Shown piece by piece: positions 35,481 to 59,400 of a stretch of DNA of 64,000 nt. The stretch's first letter is position 1, and each line of letters begins with the position of its first letter. A program made the position numbers and the translations under genes. Source of the stretch: Voacanga thouarsii (Eukaryota; Streptophyta; Magnoliopsida; Gentianales; Apocynaceae). Below the pieces are notes generated by a model. The model ran no database searches. It had not been told where the DNA came from and saw only the letters and a program-made list of their open reading frames with translations. Location: assembly GCA_026120185.1 (NCBI GenBank), contig JANUWF010001217.1, positions 434,001 through 498,000 on the forward strand, given 5' to 3'.

Positions 35481-35660
35481 TCGTGTCTGACAGAAGTACC
35501 TCTCTCGTGGGGTGTTCCGAATTTTCTATCTCTATTCAAAATTACTTTTCGAAAGTTTACCATTTTTGTCAAAAACTCACTCTAGTCTCGTTATTTTGGA
35601 CCATGCGACCATGGAGATTCGGGTACCAAAGTGGGTTGTTGGGCTCTAAGCAATAATTTG

Positions 35661-37887
35661 CCTTTTCCACACATAAATTGACCAAAAAGGTATTCATGTG
35701 AAATCCGCAAGAAACCGCAATGAAATGGTTATTCACTTTCTGCTGCTGGGAATCCCCAACAACAAATCATGCCGTCGATTTCTTTCACTTTCACACCATG
35801 AAACACATGACCCCCAAACCCTGCCTGCCACCCGTTAGTTCTGTTGCCTCCGTCCATCTTCGAAGAACAATCAATCCTCCCTATTCGGATGGTGCACTCA
35901 GTTTTCAGTTTTTAAATTTAATTTTTATTTTTTTTATCAAAGTCAAATCAAATTGAAATTTAAATTTTTTATATAATTAAACCAAAATAATTTTGATTTG
36001 ACTTAATTCAGTTTGATTCTGGATCAAAATTAAATGCCTCATTTAATAGATATATTAAATTAATATAAATTTAAAAAATTCAAATATTTTAAAGATTTTG
36101 ATCAATATTTTAATAAAAAGTTACGGTCACAAATACAAATTGTAAAGATGGAGATCTCAAATTCAATTACGAATGATTTTATTTTAGACAAAATGAAAAT
36201 GAATTGAAATTTTTATAAAACGAACAAAATCAAATCGAATTGAGTTTTTTTTTAAAAATCATAATTTAAATAAATAAATAATATTTTAATATTAATTATA
36301 TATATTTAATTTAAAAATATAATTTGATTTTTAAATTTTTAAATTTTAAAAAATTAAAAATTAAATTAAAATTTTATATAAATTTTAAAATTGAATCAAA
36401 AATCAAAATTAAGAGCATTTATTTTTTCAACTCAAATAGACTAATGACCACCCCTGCTCCCTAGAATGAATCGCTATTTCGTGACAACAACTCTAAATTC
36501 GTCCTTTCTGACTCAACAGTTAAATTTTGACCAAACTTTGCCAACAACCTCCTCTTGTTATCACAAATGAATGAAAATGTTAAGAGTTAATAAATAAATA
36601 TATAAAAAGATATACTAAAAATAATATTAAAAATTTTTAATTTTTAAAAAATTATTTGTAAAATTTAAAAAGATATTTTTTAAAAGAATATTTTTCATAA
36701 GATAAATACAATATTTTTAAAAAATTTACTGATAACTCCTAAATTTCGTCATTATTTTCACTTTACCATATTAGATCATATACACCATACGTCTACTTTG
36801 TATTTTAAATTAATTTTTAGAACGGTAAACAGTAATTTTACTAAATATTATTTAGGCCCCAACATTTTATTCGCACACAAATAATATTTTCTTTACACTT
36901 AATTATTTATCACACGAGTATTTGATTTATAATTTTCAAAACGATGATAGAAGACTATTGAAGAGAAAAGATTCGCTTTTTTCACATGTTAAAGTTGACT
37001 GCAAAAATAATTATTTTATAAATTTTGCTGGTTTATACCTTTAGGTAAGTGGACACATGAAGCCTACGAAAAAACGTGGGTTTTATCCTTATCAAATAAG
37101 GAATGTTTCAAATTAAATAAAGAAAAATTTGTGAGAAATACTATTAAATTATTTATATTTTTTTATTTTTTAATACTTATTTATATCTTTGACAAATTTT
37201 ATATATTTTAAAATATCTTTTAATTACATTAAATAATAATTTTAGTTAAGAATTGATACTTTTTCAATAAAAATTATCACAATTTTATTATTGATAACTT
37301 AGTTATGTAATTAACACGTACTAATTTTTATTGAAAATTTTTATTTAGAATAATAAAAGAATATTTTAAAATATATAAAATCTATTAAGAATATAAAAAA
37401 TACTCAAAAAGATATAAGTAATAAAATATAAATAATTTGATGACATTTTTTGCATGATTTTTCCTTAAATGAATTATTACCTTATTATAATAATATTTGT
37501 TTGTTTCTACATATTTAAGACCGTTAAAGTTGCTAACCTAACTAATGGACGTGGTTCATATTCTTGATAGTATCTATATTAGTAATAAAATTTAAAATTT
37601 TATAACAGATTCTAAATTTGTATATCCCATCTTAATTTAGTATAAAATTTTAAAAAATTATTTAATTATGAATAAGCTGTCTCTAATATTTATTAATTAG
37701 AGAAGTCAACAATATTATTAGAACTTATATTTAATAATTAAAAGATGTTATTCTAAAAATTTAGAACAAAATATATTTATTTATAATAATAAATATTATT
37801 TATTTTCAAATATTTTAAAATTAAAAATGAATATAAAATTTTATAAGCATATAAAAAAATTACGCATTCATTGTATTATTTTTTCTA
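35661..37887. other. AT-rich intergenic DNA
   Basis: No gene recognised. The short frame at 35,720-35,956 is not supported by any motif. Long A/T runs dominate from 35,900 on. Confidence 0.5.
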
Positions 37888-38127
37888 CTCCCTTCGATTT
37901 AAAATAAATATCACTTTAAAATAATTCACATAAATTAAGAAATTATTAAAAATAATTAATATTTTAAATTTATTTATTTTCTCACCTCATAATTTTTTTT
38001 CTTTTCAATAGTACTTTCTCCTACCATAGTTATATTATTAAAAAATAAATAAATAATATTAATTTTTTATAAAACCATACTTATTATACATAAAAAATTT
38101 ATTTCTAAAATGACATTTGTATGCGAG
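37888..38127. mobile_element. Degenerate Stowaway-like MITE, about 240 bp
   Basis: The left end CTCCCTTCGATTTAAAATAA followed by ATATCACTTT resembles the usual CTCCCTCCGT-type terminus. The right end reversed, CTCGCATACAAATGTCATTT, is a weaker match. TA flanks both sides (37,886-37,887 and 38,128-38,129). Confidence 0.45.
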
Positions 38128-38166
38128 TATTTAAACTTTCCCCTAAGTAATCCTATGAGAGCCCTC

Positions 38167-38172
38167 CACGTG
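38167..38172. promoter_or_regulatory. G-box CACGTG upstream of the AIM1-like gene
   Basis: A perfect palindromic G-box within CCACGTGTACG lies about 390 bp before the start codon. G-boxes bind plant bZIP and bHLH factors. A role here is inference. Confidence 0.4.
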
Positions 38173-38561
38173 TACGAGATGCACGATGAAATGGAACCAA
38201 TCAGTTAGCCAACTACAAGGAAAAGCTACATTCACCCCTCGCCTCACTGTTTAGCCCCACCTGGACCAAGTTGAAGTCAACCTCACTACTCCCACTTCCA
38301 TTTTTCTAATGCCACACCAAAACGCACAACCATTTCTATACATATTTATCTGTTAATATCAAAATGGACGTCAAATAAGGAATTATTAGCAGTCGTCCCT
38401 GTCGACCCCACCTCGCAGTAGCTCGCTTTCGTAGATTTTTGTGCCTATATGTACTTATTTCACATTGCAATCACTTACGTTTTATTTTGGTGTATTCTTT
38501 TCTGGTTTTGTGGCCTTTTTTTTTTCATTTTAATTTTCTGTAAAGCAGCTTCAACTTAGAA

Positions 38562-48474
<9,913 letters not shown>

Positions 48475-48564
48475 GGAGGTCTATCTCTTCAGTCACTAAT
48501 CAAAGTACCCAGAGTGTCGCAGGAAATGAACTCTTTTTCGGCTACTTGTTAGGTTATAAAGTCC

Positions 48565-48570
48565 AATAAA
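48565..48570 (+). terminator. Polyadenylation signal AATAAA of the AIM1-like gene
   Basis: A canonical AATAAA lies 91 bp after the stop codon, with an A-rich stretch about 30 bp further on. This is a reasonable but unproven cleavage signal. Confidence 0.55.
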
Positions 48571-48599
48571 GCTCCAGTTTCAAGCTTAACACTTCAAAA

Positions 48600-50200
48600 A
48601 AAAAATCCAAAAAACAAAAAGGAAAAAAAGAAGGTGTACGAATTGTTTTTGCTACATGCAGGGAGGGTAAACACTAGGCACAAAAGAGTGATTTGAAATT
48701 ATATGTATTCGAAAAAACTATCAACTAAAGCAATGTTTGTGTACGGATAGTCAAAAGAGTCCAATGAATCCTAGGTGTTGCTAAAAAGAGGTATGCTACG
48801 TATAACTATGTGGTAGTAGCTTTCACAAATGGCCAGAGGTATGCTACGTCAAGAAATTCTTTTGGTTCGGAAAACCACGAAATCTAGTTGGCAGTCGACA
48901 ATTGGAGCACAGAGGACGAGGTTATAGGCTTGTCTTGTGTCGATTTCTATCCTTGTAACCTTTTAAATCGTCCCCCTCCCTTGGTTGGTTTGCAGCGGAT
49001 AAGATTTCTGTTTAAGTTCCCCGGCTTCTGGCAGTGTGGTGATTGGAAGAAATTTCGCTAATTCCTCGCTTATTTTTGCATGGATTATGAGAGCATATAT
49101 TACCAAGGCCCCTTAAACATTCACCCTGTTTCAGCTAGCCATGCCACGTTACTTTTGTAGCATTAAGGTCTATATGTTAAATCCATTTTTCAATTTCCCT
49201 TCTTGCCCTTGAATTTGATTTTGAATTTGATTGAGAAAATTCCTTTTAAAAAATTACTGCTATATTTTCTTTTTAAAAAAAGAAATACAAAACTAACTCC
49301 ACATCATGCCACCGACCGCCGCCGCCAAAGACCATCCCATTGTCTCCTCCACTTACACCTTCATTGCTTGTCATAGCTCTCGTCACTCCAAAGCTCACTT
49401 CTCCTTACCTTGCTTCTCACCACCGCCGCCGTCTCCTTTCTCCTCATCACTCGACATTGCCATCCCTATCACCAACCATCCCAGCGATCCATTCCCTAGC
49501 AAAACCTTTCCTTTCTCAATCTACCTTTCCGCCCCAACCCTAGTTGTCGCAACCGAGCTTCCTCTTTCTTTCTTTTTCCTGGGATTTCAGTAAAGGTTGG
49601 TTGCATTTAGGGGATAGAACGTAGGAGGAAGAAAATGATAGCATGCGGTAGGGGAGTGGAGCGATTTGATGGGGGTGGCGATTCAAGGATTGGTAACAGT
49701 GGCATTAATGAGAGACGTTTTGGTGGTGGTGGTGGCGGCAGTGGCAGCAACTAAGAAGAAGAGAAAGGTTTATTTACATTGTTTCAGAGTTTAGGAAAAC
49801 AAATGATTTTGTTTTTTTGTTTAATTACTACTATTTTGTATTTAAATGATTTTATATTTAATTTTGAATAGATCTAATATATCATTTTATTTTTGTCAAA
49901 TTTTAAATTAATGACAAAAAATTTCTCTTAATTCATTATTAAATTATCAACAATTAAAAAAAAAAGCCCTTTTCTTATTCTATTAAATTACTAACTAAAA
50001 AAAAAACCCCCACTTTTCTTATTCTATTAACTGTAATTCATTAATAAATTACCAACTAACACAAAAAAAAAGCCCGACAAAAGGTATTCGAACCTGTACC
50101 ATACTTTAGGCTATATAGTTTGGATATGCCAGCACACAGTCAGATGTTTTGTGATTTGCACCATTCACATCATATTTACATTTTCTTTCCATCCTGCCTC
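48600..50200. other. Intergenic spacer with a GC-richer patch
   Basis: A frame at 49,306-49,593 (MPPTAAAKDHP...) is rich in Ser and Pro, and a reverse GGTGGTGGTGGC patch follows at 49,719-49,745. Neither shows a domain. A-rich CCCTTTTCTTATTCTATTAA units recur near 49,968-50,030. No gene is claimed. Confidence 0.4.
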
Positions 50201-50345
50201 CAATAATAACATTCACAACAAATATTTCATTAGATATTTGTATTTTGATTTAAATAATGCAGTAATTCTCGCCACCCCCATCCAATAATAACATTCATAA
50301 CAAATATCTTATTAGATATTTTCATTTTAATTTAAATAATATAAT
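50201..50345. repeat. 82-bp tandem duplication
   Basis: CAATAATAACATTCA at 50,201 recurs at 50,283, followed in both copies by ATTAGATATTT and TTTAAATAAT. Confidence 0.9.
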
Positions 50346-50415
50346 CATTTATACACATTTTTTTTATAGAAAATAGAAAATTATATTCAGATAAATGTAA
50401 TATGTCTTTATATAA

Positions 50416-50416
50416 T

Positions 50417-50455
<39 letters not shown>
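50416..50455. repeat. Compound (AC)n(AT)n microsatellite
   Basis: About 12 AC units are followed by about 8 AT units. Confidence 0.97.
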
Positions 50456-53454
50456 AACTCAAATGTAATATAGTGTTTATGTGTAAATGTTGATTGGTTA
50501 TATATATTGAGTTGAATGATTTGTTTCAAAAGTTAACATGCAAAAAGATATGAATTTATAGGTAATATAAGGAGTTTGGAAATTTTCAGCAATTTTTTTC
50601 TATATAAATAACTTTACTTATTTTTCAAATTTATAATTTATTTGACATGTAACTCAACAATAATTTCATGAAAATTCATTTATCTAACTTTATTCAGTAA
50701 ACATTCATTTATTAATTTTAGAAGTAAAATACTAAAAAAAAAAATAAAAATATGCTTTAAGGAAATGACATTTATTAAAAGATAATTTAATATTCATTTA
50801 ATTTTGAATATTAAATGATGGGACTATATTTTTTCTACAATGTTCAAAAATTTCTTTAATATTATATTAGTAAACCATACCTAAAGTGGTACCAATGGAT
50901 TATTAATAGGATTATTTTATTTTTCATTATTTTTTTATATTTATATTAGTATTTCATTGATAATCTCTCAGTAAAATTAAAACTACCAATAAAAAAGCAA
51001 TAGAATATCAACGGATGGAAATATTTATTTTTGGTTTTTAAGAATCCTTTCCGCAATTAAAATCATTATCAGCATAGTATATTAAATTGACTAACAAAAT
51101 ATTAATTAAATACCAACTGATGTAAGTAGTATTCATAAAAAAAATTTATAAATCTAAAACATTTTATAGTATTTTGTCTATAATTAAAATCATTACCCTT
51201 CACTTCACTGCCAGTGGATTATTGATTTTTTTAAAAAAAAATTATATTTCATTTAATTTTTATTTTATATTTCACTAATAATTTATTGATAGTTTCTTTA
51301 TAAAATTAAAAATTCTTATCAATTATTGATGGAATTACCTATGAACTTTTTATTTTATAAAAATCTATAATAAAAAGATTCTATTTGTATTCCATTGCTA
51401 TCTAGTCGAAAATATTATGAAATAAACAGTTTTTTTTTTATAGTTATTCAAGAGATATTGAAAATATTGAGGACACGGGGCTCAATTTTAATTTATTTAT
51501 TATTAGATTATTGCAATTAGCTTAAAATAAAAGACTAATTTTTTAACTAATCGAAATATATAAAAAAATTAGATCGAAAGGACTTGAAAGATTATAATTA
51601 ATTTTTTTTTACCAATGATTATGGTTGATTTTTTTTTAAAAAAAACCTTTTAAGTTAGTCAAAATATATAAAAATATATTTTGAATCCTTGAGATAGTTA
51701 TTTAAAATGTAATAATTCAAAAGTCTGTATAAGTAAATTATTCAAAATCTTTTTTCGTTTTTCTAAAATCAATTATGTTTTAAAAAAATTTAAATTAAAA
51801 AGAATAAGTCTTTGAAAGTCTTGGAATGTCATATTGATTATAAATGTAACTAAAGATCGTATATATATAGATTGTTTTAAAACATAATCGATGTAATAAT
51901 TTATTGATGTTGATGTAGCAAAATTCAAAAAGTTATATAGTTGAACTCCTCTTGAAGCTTTAGTTAACTTTAGATATCTAGTTATCAATTTTTATCTATA
52001 TATTTTTATTTCTTTTTTAATTTTACAAAGTCGACGTTAGGTACGAATTTAAAAATATATGTTTTGGTTAGTAAATAAATGAAATCTAAATTAATCACAT
52101 TCGAACTTACAAATATACTGATATTAGAAGAAGAATATAATAACAAAATATAAATTGATTCAAAATAGATTAAACTTCAAAAGTATTATTATAAAGAAAG
52201 TCCCACTTATGAATATTCTAATTTATAGTGATACGATTCTAATTGATAATGACATTAAAATTTGCATGCAATTAATTATTAATAAATAATTGAGACATAC
52301 AATTGATAATTAACATTAAAAATATATAAATTTGCACAGACAATGACATTGAAAACATACAAATTTGAATAGATAGTTGACAATATTAATTTCATATTTA
52401 AAAATTTCAACTTTTGAATTCGAAATATGTTAAAATTATGATGGAGGACAATATTGTCAATTAATTTAAAGTTTAATAACAAAAAAAACTTAAATATTCC
52501 TATTGATCTGGATCAATTTGATTCGCAAATCATATCCGTGTGTGTATAGATATATGTGTGTATGCGCACACGCACGAGTTAGAAGAGAAAGTAATGGCCC
52601 AATAGAATGATAAATTTTTAAGAATAATTTACAAATTTAACATTTTTTTTATAATTTTTATTGGAAATTGATCTGCATTTTTTTTTGTTTAAATATCATG
52701 AAAAATTTGTTCAGCAGTATACATTTCTTCTTTGTCCCACACACGATGCAAAATATAAATAACATGCAGAAATTTGAAAATTGTAAATATTATAGAAATT
52801 GTTTCCAATGAGAAACTTATGGACGCACTTTATCCATACTTATATAACTAAATCACTTACGCCCAAAAGAAAAAAGGGACAAAAAAAGTCTGATATCTAA
52901 CCTCATAAAACCTACTTTCTAAGTAGCTACAAGCAGAAGTGGTGCACGATTCTATAGTGTTTACCATGCTGCAAATCTCCATTGATCAATTGCTCCTCAC
53001 AACCTTGAACCAGGAAGCGTTTCGGAGACTTAACGATGTTATTTGTTTGCCAAAAATAACAGGTTCTATATCATATGCCATTGTTGGACAAGTCTTGAGT
53101 TGACCACCGTCCGAGATGAGTATGAGGGGCACTGAGGGCAATATAGGCCGGCCAGAAGGGAAAAATGAGAGCAGATGAGTCTTAGGGCCAGTGTAGCAGA
53201 AGATAATGAAGGATAATTAACAATAAGAGTGTCCAATTAACCCCCACCCCACTGAAAACTTGAGACTTCAGTAAGTGAAAATAGAATTTCATTTATGTTA
53301 ATAAATTGAAGTATAGGATTCTGGTCAGTACTAAAAATGGTGCCCCTAAAATGATTTTTGCTGCTGCACCAAAGAAAACTCAGATGAACAATGGTTAATT
53401 TTACAGAGACACAGCAACACATCTTTGGGCATAAATCCTGTTCTAGATCTTTTT
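50456..53454. other. AT-rich intergenic DNA and 3' flank of the CXC gene
   Basis: No gene or bounded repeat was seen. The right-hand 200 bp or so probably include the 3' untranslated region of the minus-strand CXC gene. Confidence 0.5.
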
Positions 53455-56400
53455 TTACAATGGTTTTTCGGTTTTTGTTTTTACATCTCCATTTTCTATG
53501 GGAGACGGAACTTTTGGAGGTGGGTCAGTAGCAGCACTAACCATTTGAGATGTCCTTACCGAAGGTGGAATCGCAGACTTTGCGAGACCATTGCTCATGG
53601 GTTCTTGCTGGTTCCTTGTCTCAATTCTGACCCCGGTACTGCCATTGCAGATTATGTCTCCTTGATTGGCTGATTCAGTTCGTGCCAAAGAAGAAAACTT
53701 CGTTTCTGTAAAGTTGTAGACGGAGATCATCAGTACTTCAAATTCAATTAAATATCAGCCCAAAAAGAAAAAGAAAAATATCTCTTTACTTCCAAGAGTA
53801 AAATTGAAACACACAAACATCTACACCCATACTAGTTGACCAATGAAGTTTCAAAGTAAATAGTTCCTACAGGACACCGGAAGCACAACATTATATTGAT
53901 GAGAAAGACAACTGGATAAGATATCTACAATAATCTCTTTTAACAACATAGGAATATGGAATAAAATGCTTGCAATTAGGGGCATTGCAACTATACAAGC
54001 CTACATATCTGAACTATATTAGATAACCCTGTGACCAGTTATTATGTGTAATTCTATTTATCTTCATTGTCATGACAGCCCTCAAATTGATGTTATACCA
54101 GCATAGGTGTTCTCTGTCTGCTGAAAGCAATGTAATCATCACAACTCAGTTTCCAAGTCAACATACTATTCAAAGTCACTTGGACTCCTGGTTTGTTAGC
54201 TTCCAAGTCCAGTCATAACTATGAAACAGACTTGAGATCTTATAAAACAGAGTAAAAGAGTGGAAACAGAGAGGAGAGTAACGCAAAATGAACAGGAGAG
54301 CGGGAACCTTTTTCTCCCTTTGCCGTGGGAAAAAGGGGAGGTGTGGAGGAGGGAGAAAAGGGAAGGAGGGAGTGGGTGTAACTGTTGTAGCTTGCGATTG
54401 ACATAGCACCTGACAGCAACACTTATAAATGGCTCACATTCCCTTCACTGGAACAAAGAAAAATTTATTTGACGAGTTCTTCTCATTTTTTTCCTTTTCA
54501 ATCTTTATTAGGTGTGGGTTAGCAGAGGGGAAGGCTGAGCTAGCGGCAGTATACCTCCCAAGGCTCCAGCAACTCAATGATTTTATGTTTTCGAGACTAA
54601 TCTCTTATCCTTGTAACTTAGAGAGGCAGTTTAAGCACAGGACTTACTAAATGGTTCTTTGAAGGAATCCAATAGCAGGTTTCATTCAATATAATTTCAT
54701 CAGTTATCCAATTTGGAATCGAAGACTGACAGACAAGAGGGAAAAGGACTAGGAACTTGCCTTTAATGTCTCCTAAAGTGATGAGCCTGTTAAGACAATC
54801 ACGAAACTTTGTCAAAACAATTCTCTCTTGTTCTGCATAGGCTTCAGATAGTCCTTGTCCATCAGGCAACTGGGTGGACAAGTTATCATGGCCCATTAAA
54901 CCATTCGGGGAAGAGGCAGTAGTAAACATTGTGTCTTGTTCATCACACATAAGTGCCAAGGTTCCAGGAGACATAGGTCTTCCTTTTGATCCATCAGCAC
55001 CATCCGAACAAGAAGACTCAGTGCTGATTTTCTCAGCAGGGTTGCCACTTAAATTGTCATTGGCTGAAGCCTTCTCAGCTATGCTGGAATCTTTATAGCC
55101 TTGCGATTGGTCTTGAGTTGAAGCAACAGGAGTTTCCCCATGTGCTTCTAGTGGCTTTTCTGATGATTTTCTTTCATCTGGGAGCATTGAAAAGTAGAAG
55201 ATTAGTTTCACCAAAAAGAAAAGGTCAATATTGCTCCTGAGAACAACACTATCAAACAGCAAGCACATAAACCATTAAGGAACATCTCTTTTATATCCCT
55301 TTCATGATTATTATACATACACCGAATGTCTGCTCCAAGCAAGGTTATGATCCAACATTTTGAAATGGCACAATCAGAAGAGACAACAAAAAGAATGTTT
55401 GGGTCCATACATTTAGAAGTTACAATATCTTGATCAGAAATACGAATTTCATTTTATTTTTAGCTAATATTGTAATAAAAGATACTGATAAGAATGCAAG
55501 CTTATTTTCCCAAATATGAGAGCGAACAACAATAATTTGAAAAAACAGCAGTTACAATTTGAGAATTCAGGTGTAAATAAACCTTACAAATTCGTCCTTA
55601 CACCATCATATTCAGGATTTAAATGCTTTCGTTATACCAACTAAAACCAGACAGTTCAATTGTTACTATATGCTAAGTCATCTTCTCCGAAGAATTGTTT
55701 GAATCCGGAATCCCATGTTCATAGAAAGTCTAGCCGGTTATTCCCTTTTCACTGCCAAACCATTAAATAAAAAATAATAATAAATAAAATCCACCTTTCC
55801 TACTAATGCAGAAACTGGTTAACTCTTACCAATACAATAAACCTTTTTTTTTCAGCCTATCAGAAAAGTACCTGCTTATATACTAAGAAACTATTAGAGG
55901 ACTTCAAACTACAGGTCTTCTACTATTTGTTGAGCAAGTTCTATAAGTCAGAGAATTTGATGGCATTTTCTCTTAATAAACAGTATCTTGGTTTTAATAT
56001 CAGATTCTCATAAGAAGTTTTGATCTAGTAAAATCAAATACAAATGAAATCGATTTAAGAGTATACTTCAATAGCAAGAGAGAAATTAAACAGAAAAAAG
56101 ATCATAAGAAGGACAAGAGCCTACATATTCATGAAAATCAGCCCCATGAAACAGTATATATAAATTGGTCAAGGAAGGAAGGGGGCAATGCCGATAGAAA
56201 CGAAGACGTTAGCAAATAGTCTCTGATAAATCTAAGCAACTTTGGTATCATATGCACCTGCAAGCATCTTTGCAGCTTCTGCTGAGTATACCACCAAAAC
56301 AGAGCAAAGTTCCTTCAAGTCTTGTGGTTGGATGATGTCAGCCAAGAGAGACCTTCAACCACGGTTATTAATTAGATTGCAAAGCAAAGCAATACATTAG

Positions 56401-59400
56401 CGTTCTGCCACAGAGAAATTAATACCTGTAGGTAAATTTTGAAGGGCCCATTCCAGCAGGATTACCCAGACGAGCACCAGGAATTGACGATAATGAAGAG
56501 GAAGAAACAGAACTCTTCATATGATTTGCCTGCAATTACAGTGGAATAAGCCTGATCCATGTAGAATCATGAAAGGAAACCACGTTTAACTAAACTCCTC
56601 TTCTTGACACTGAGATGGGGAAAAATCAGGAAAGGAGCAACTGGGGGAGAATAAGGTACAGAAATTTCATCAAAGTTGTAGCATGAAGCGATGCCTAAAA
56701 CTAAAACCGACATGGCACTAATCTTCAAGCATACATGATGTGTCTACTCAAGCTAATCAAAGGATTTCAGCTGATAAAACCCACATCTTAATAATTTAGT
56801 ATTGTTTTTCCTATCAGATGAGTGGTTAAGAGTATCCTACGGGCCAAGAAAGAATGTTCACCTGTTGGAACTGTCCCAGCCTGTGAAGAGGTTCTTTAAC
56901 TGCTGCCCCAAAGAAGAGCTCTTGGCCTTTCCTTTTCTTGTTCACTGGAGGAGATCCATAACCAGATGATCCAATAGCTCCTGTAATGGCTGCATTTGCT
57001 GCCTGCTGGATATACGCCATATTGTTGGCATGATCTCCATGGAAGAGAGCCTGCCTCTCTTCACTTCCTTCATAATTTTTGCAGTCCAAACATTTACAGT
57101 TTTCAGAGCAAAGAATGTTGGCTTGAAAGCATTCACAATATTTCTTAAGGCACCCTGATTTCTTACAGTGGCAACCTTTATTATGCTTTGCAAGAATTAA
57201 ACCTTCCCCAGTTTCCTCCTGCATCAATCCAAATCACTGTATATCGTCATTGGCCGCCAAAAAAGCATACAAGTTTTGCACCTACTGCTAATTGATTAGG
57301 ATATGAGAATGCAAATCATCCCAAACCACTTCCTTGAGAGGATTCATGTGGATGACCATACATTGCCTGAAGTTGGTTCATGTAGCCGACCCCAAGTTAC
57401 TTGGGATTAAGGCTTAGTTTTTTATTGTTGTTATTTTAGCTCATCTCTCAAACAGCTTCTGTCTGTTACTCTTGCTTAATCCAAAGGTGGTCAAAATTTC
57501 CTCGTGCAATTATCTAGTGCTTGAGGCAAAGAATCATCCGCATGATGGATTTCCAGTTGTTACAAATTGAATGAGTGTTCAGAAGGGGAAACCACTTTGG
57601 TCCTCAGAGAAACATTTGATGCATCCAACATTAATTTCGCAATGTAGCATTCTTGCTAATTAGGGTGTTTTCTCCCTGTCCATAACCAATGGTATCTTGA
57701 TGAAAGTTTTAAACCACCTAATATGTTCCATGAATTCTACTGGAGCAAGGAGAAAATGTTTCTGACAGAAAAAGAATGAAGGTTCTTTAAGCTGGCACTT
57801 GGATTGGATTTGAGCTACAACAAAAATAATGACAAACAGGCACAACTTTTTTCTTTTTGTGTGTGTTGGGGAGGGGCTGGATACAACCACCAACCTAGAT
57901 CAATTCAACGTCAAAGACAGTAATCCTTCAATCCCGTCAACTCATAGTAGATGTTCCTCATGTGTATTTCAGAAAGTAACTCTTTTGCGTTAATGTAATA
58001 GTCGATAATACAATTTGATCTCTATTAATACTTTATGCTTAAAATGACAAATGTCCATTCATAAAACAGAACTTATCACTCAAACCACTCAGTCTAACTT
58101 TTTATGTTGATAATTGAATGGACATAGCATCACAAATTAAAAGGAGGGACAGCAATAACCAAACCCAAAGGAACAAGTTTTAATTTGAGAAAACAAAACA
58201 TTATCCCTAAAGTAAATCTGCCAGAGAATACACGTGGGCAGACTTAATATCTCAAGATACAGTCTGATGCAAATGCACATAAACAGAAACCCAGACAAAT
58301 ATTCAATAAGTAATTAATATGCATTAAGAGGCAAAAGTAAAGCAGTCCAATTCAATTCAGAATTTCGAGAGGGCAGTCTCAAGAGTTATCATACCCTGTT
58401 ATCCCTAGCTCCATGTGGACTGCTAGCAATTTTTGGTCTGAAAGCATTGGGATTACGTTCCAAAGTAGCTTCAACTGCCTCCCTCCTGGCAGCTTCATTT
58501 TCAACATTATTGTAACAATTTACACAGTTACACCCATCACAATACACCCCAGATGCAAAGCACTCACAGTACCTGACAAAGAAATTGCTAGTATATGATT
58601 ATTCCATTTTAGGAACCCAATAAATGGAAGAAGTTTCGTAAGCCATATAAGAATATTTGGTTCTGAAGAACTTCCATGAGCATTTCCCATCAAGAAAAAC
58701 ACAAGTAGTTGCTGCAGAAACACATGTAGTCAAATCTGAAGGTATGCCTCAACAATTCTAACTACCATGGACAATGACTAAACAAACTTATTTAATTCAT
58801 TGAAATAAATGTACCTACAAAGTTGCGATTTTTCTGAAGGCAAAGTTGCCGCCAAACAAGTACTCCACATGTGATGTGCAATTTTTCAAACTAAATGACA
58901 GTAACAGAAAGCCCATGAAAAGGACAATATATGAAACTAATGCACTATGCAGTTATCAATATTATGAAACTGCAGATGTTACAAGCTCAACCAACTTGAC
59001 AAGTAATAATAATGGCAGTAAGTAAAATGTTCATAATGCTCCCTAAGAACTTTAAAAACCAGCAGCAGCTCTGAAGACAAACAATTGATAATGAAGCATA
59101 TCAGGTAAAATCAGACAATTATAATGACCCTAGGATGTATTATAGGGAAGTACCTGAAACTGTACAAGCATTAAATTTGAGGGGGGAAAAAAATATAAGG
59201 GCTCGTGATAGGAATCCGCCCAAGCAAGAAGACCATTTGCTAGAAGGAAGATTGAAGATTCAAAGAAGGAACTTTGAATCTTCAATCTTCCTTCTAGCAA
59301 ATGGTCTTCTTGCTTGTGTGGATTCATATCACTCTATGGGAGTCATAGCCTGTTGTTAGGATAAACAAAAACCCCAGAAGTGCTGAATGCAATAAACCAT

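Larger units (their letters stand above)
31080..35660 (-). mobile_element. Putative MAIN-like (plant mobile domain) transposon remnant or cluster
   Basis: Both ends carry CCTCGTGTCTG-type palindromes (31,132-31,160 and 31,259-31,288 on the left, several at 35,237-35,500 on the right). Between them lie three diverged AT-rich units, a decayed minus-strand frame like the tail of MAIN-like proteins (33,000-33,480), and a 369-bp tandem pair. MAIN-like/PMD proteins are known to ride on plant transposons. That these parts form one element is inference. I found no terminal inverted repeat or target duplication. Confidence 0.4.

Noticed and set aside
49306..49593. 95-codon Ser/Pro-rich frame beginning MPPTAAAKDHP
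   Set aside because: It lies in a locally GC-richer patch where long chance frames are expected, with no domain and a second overlapping frame of equal length.
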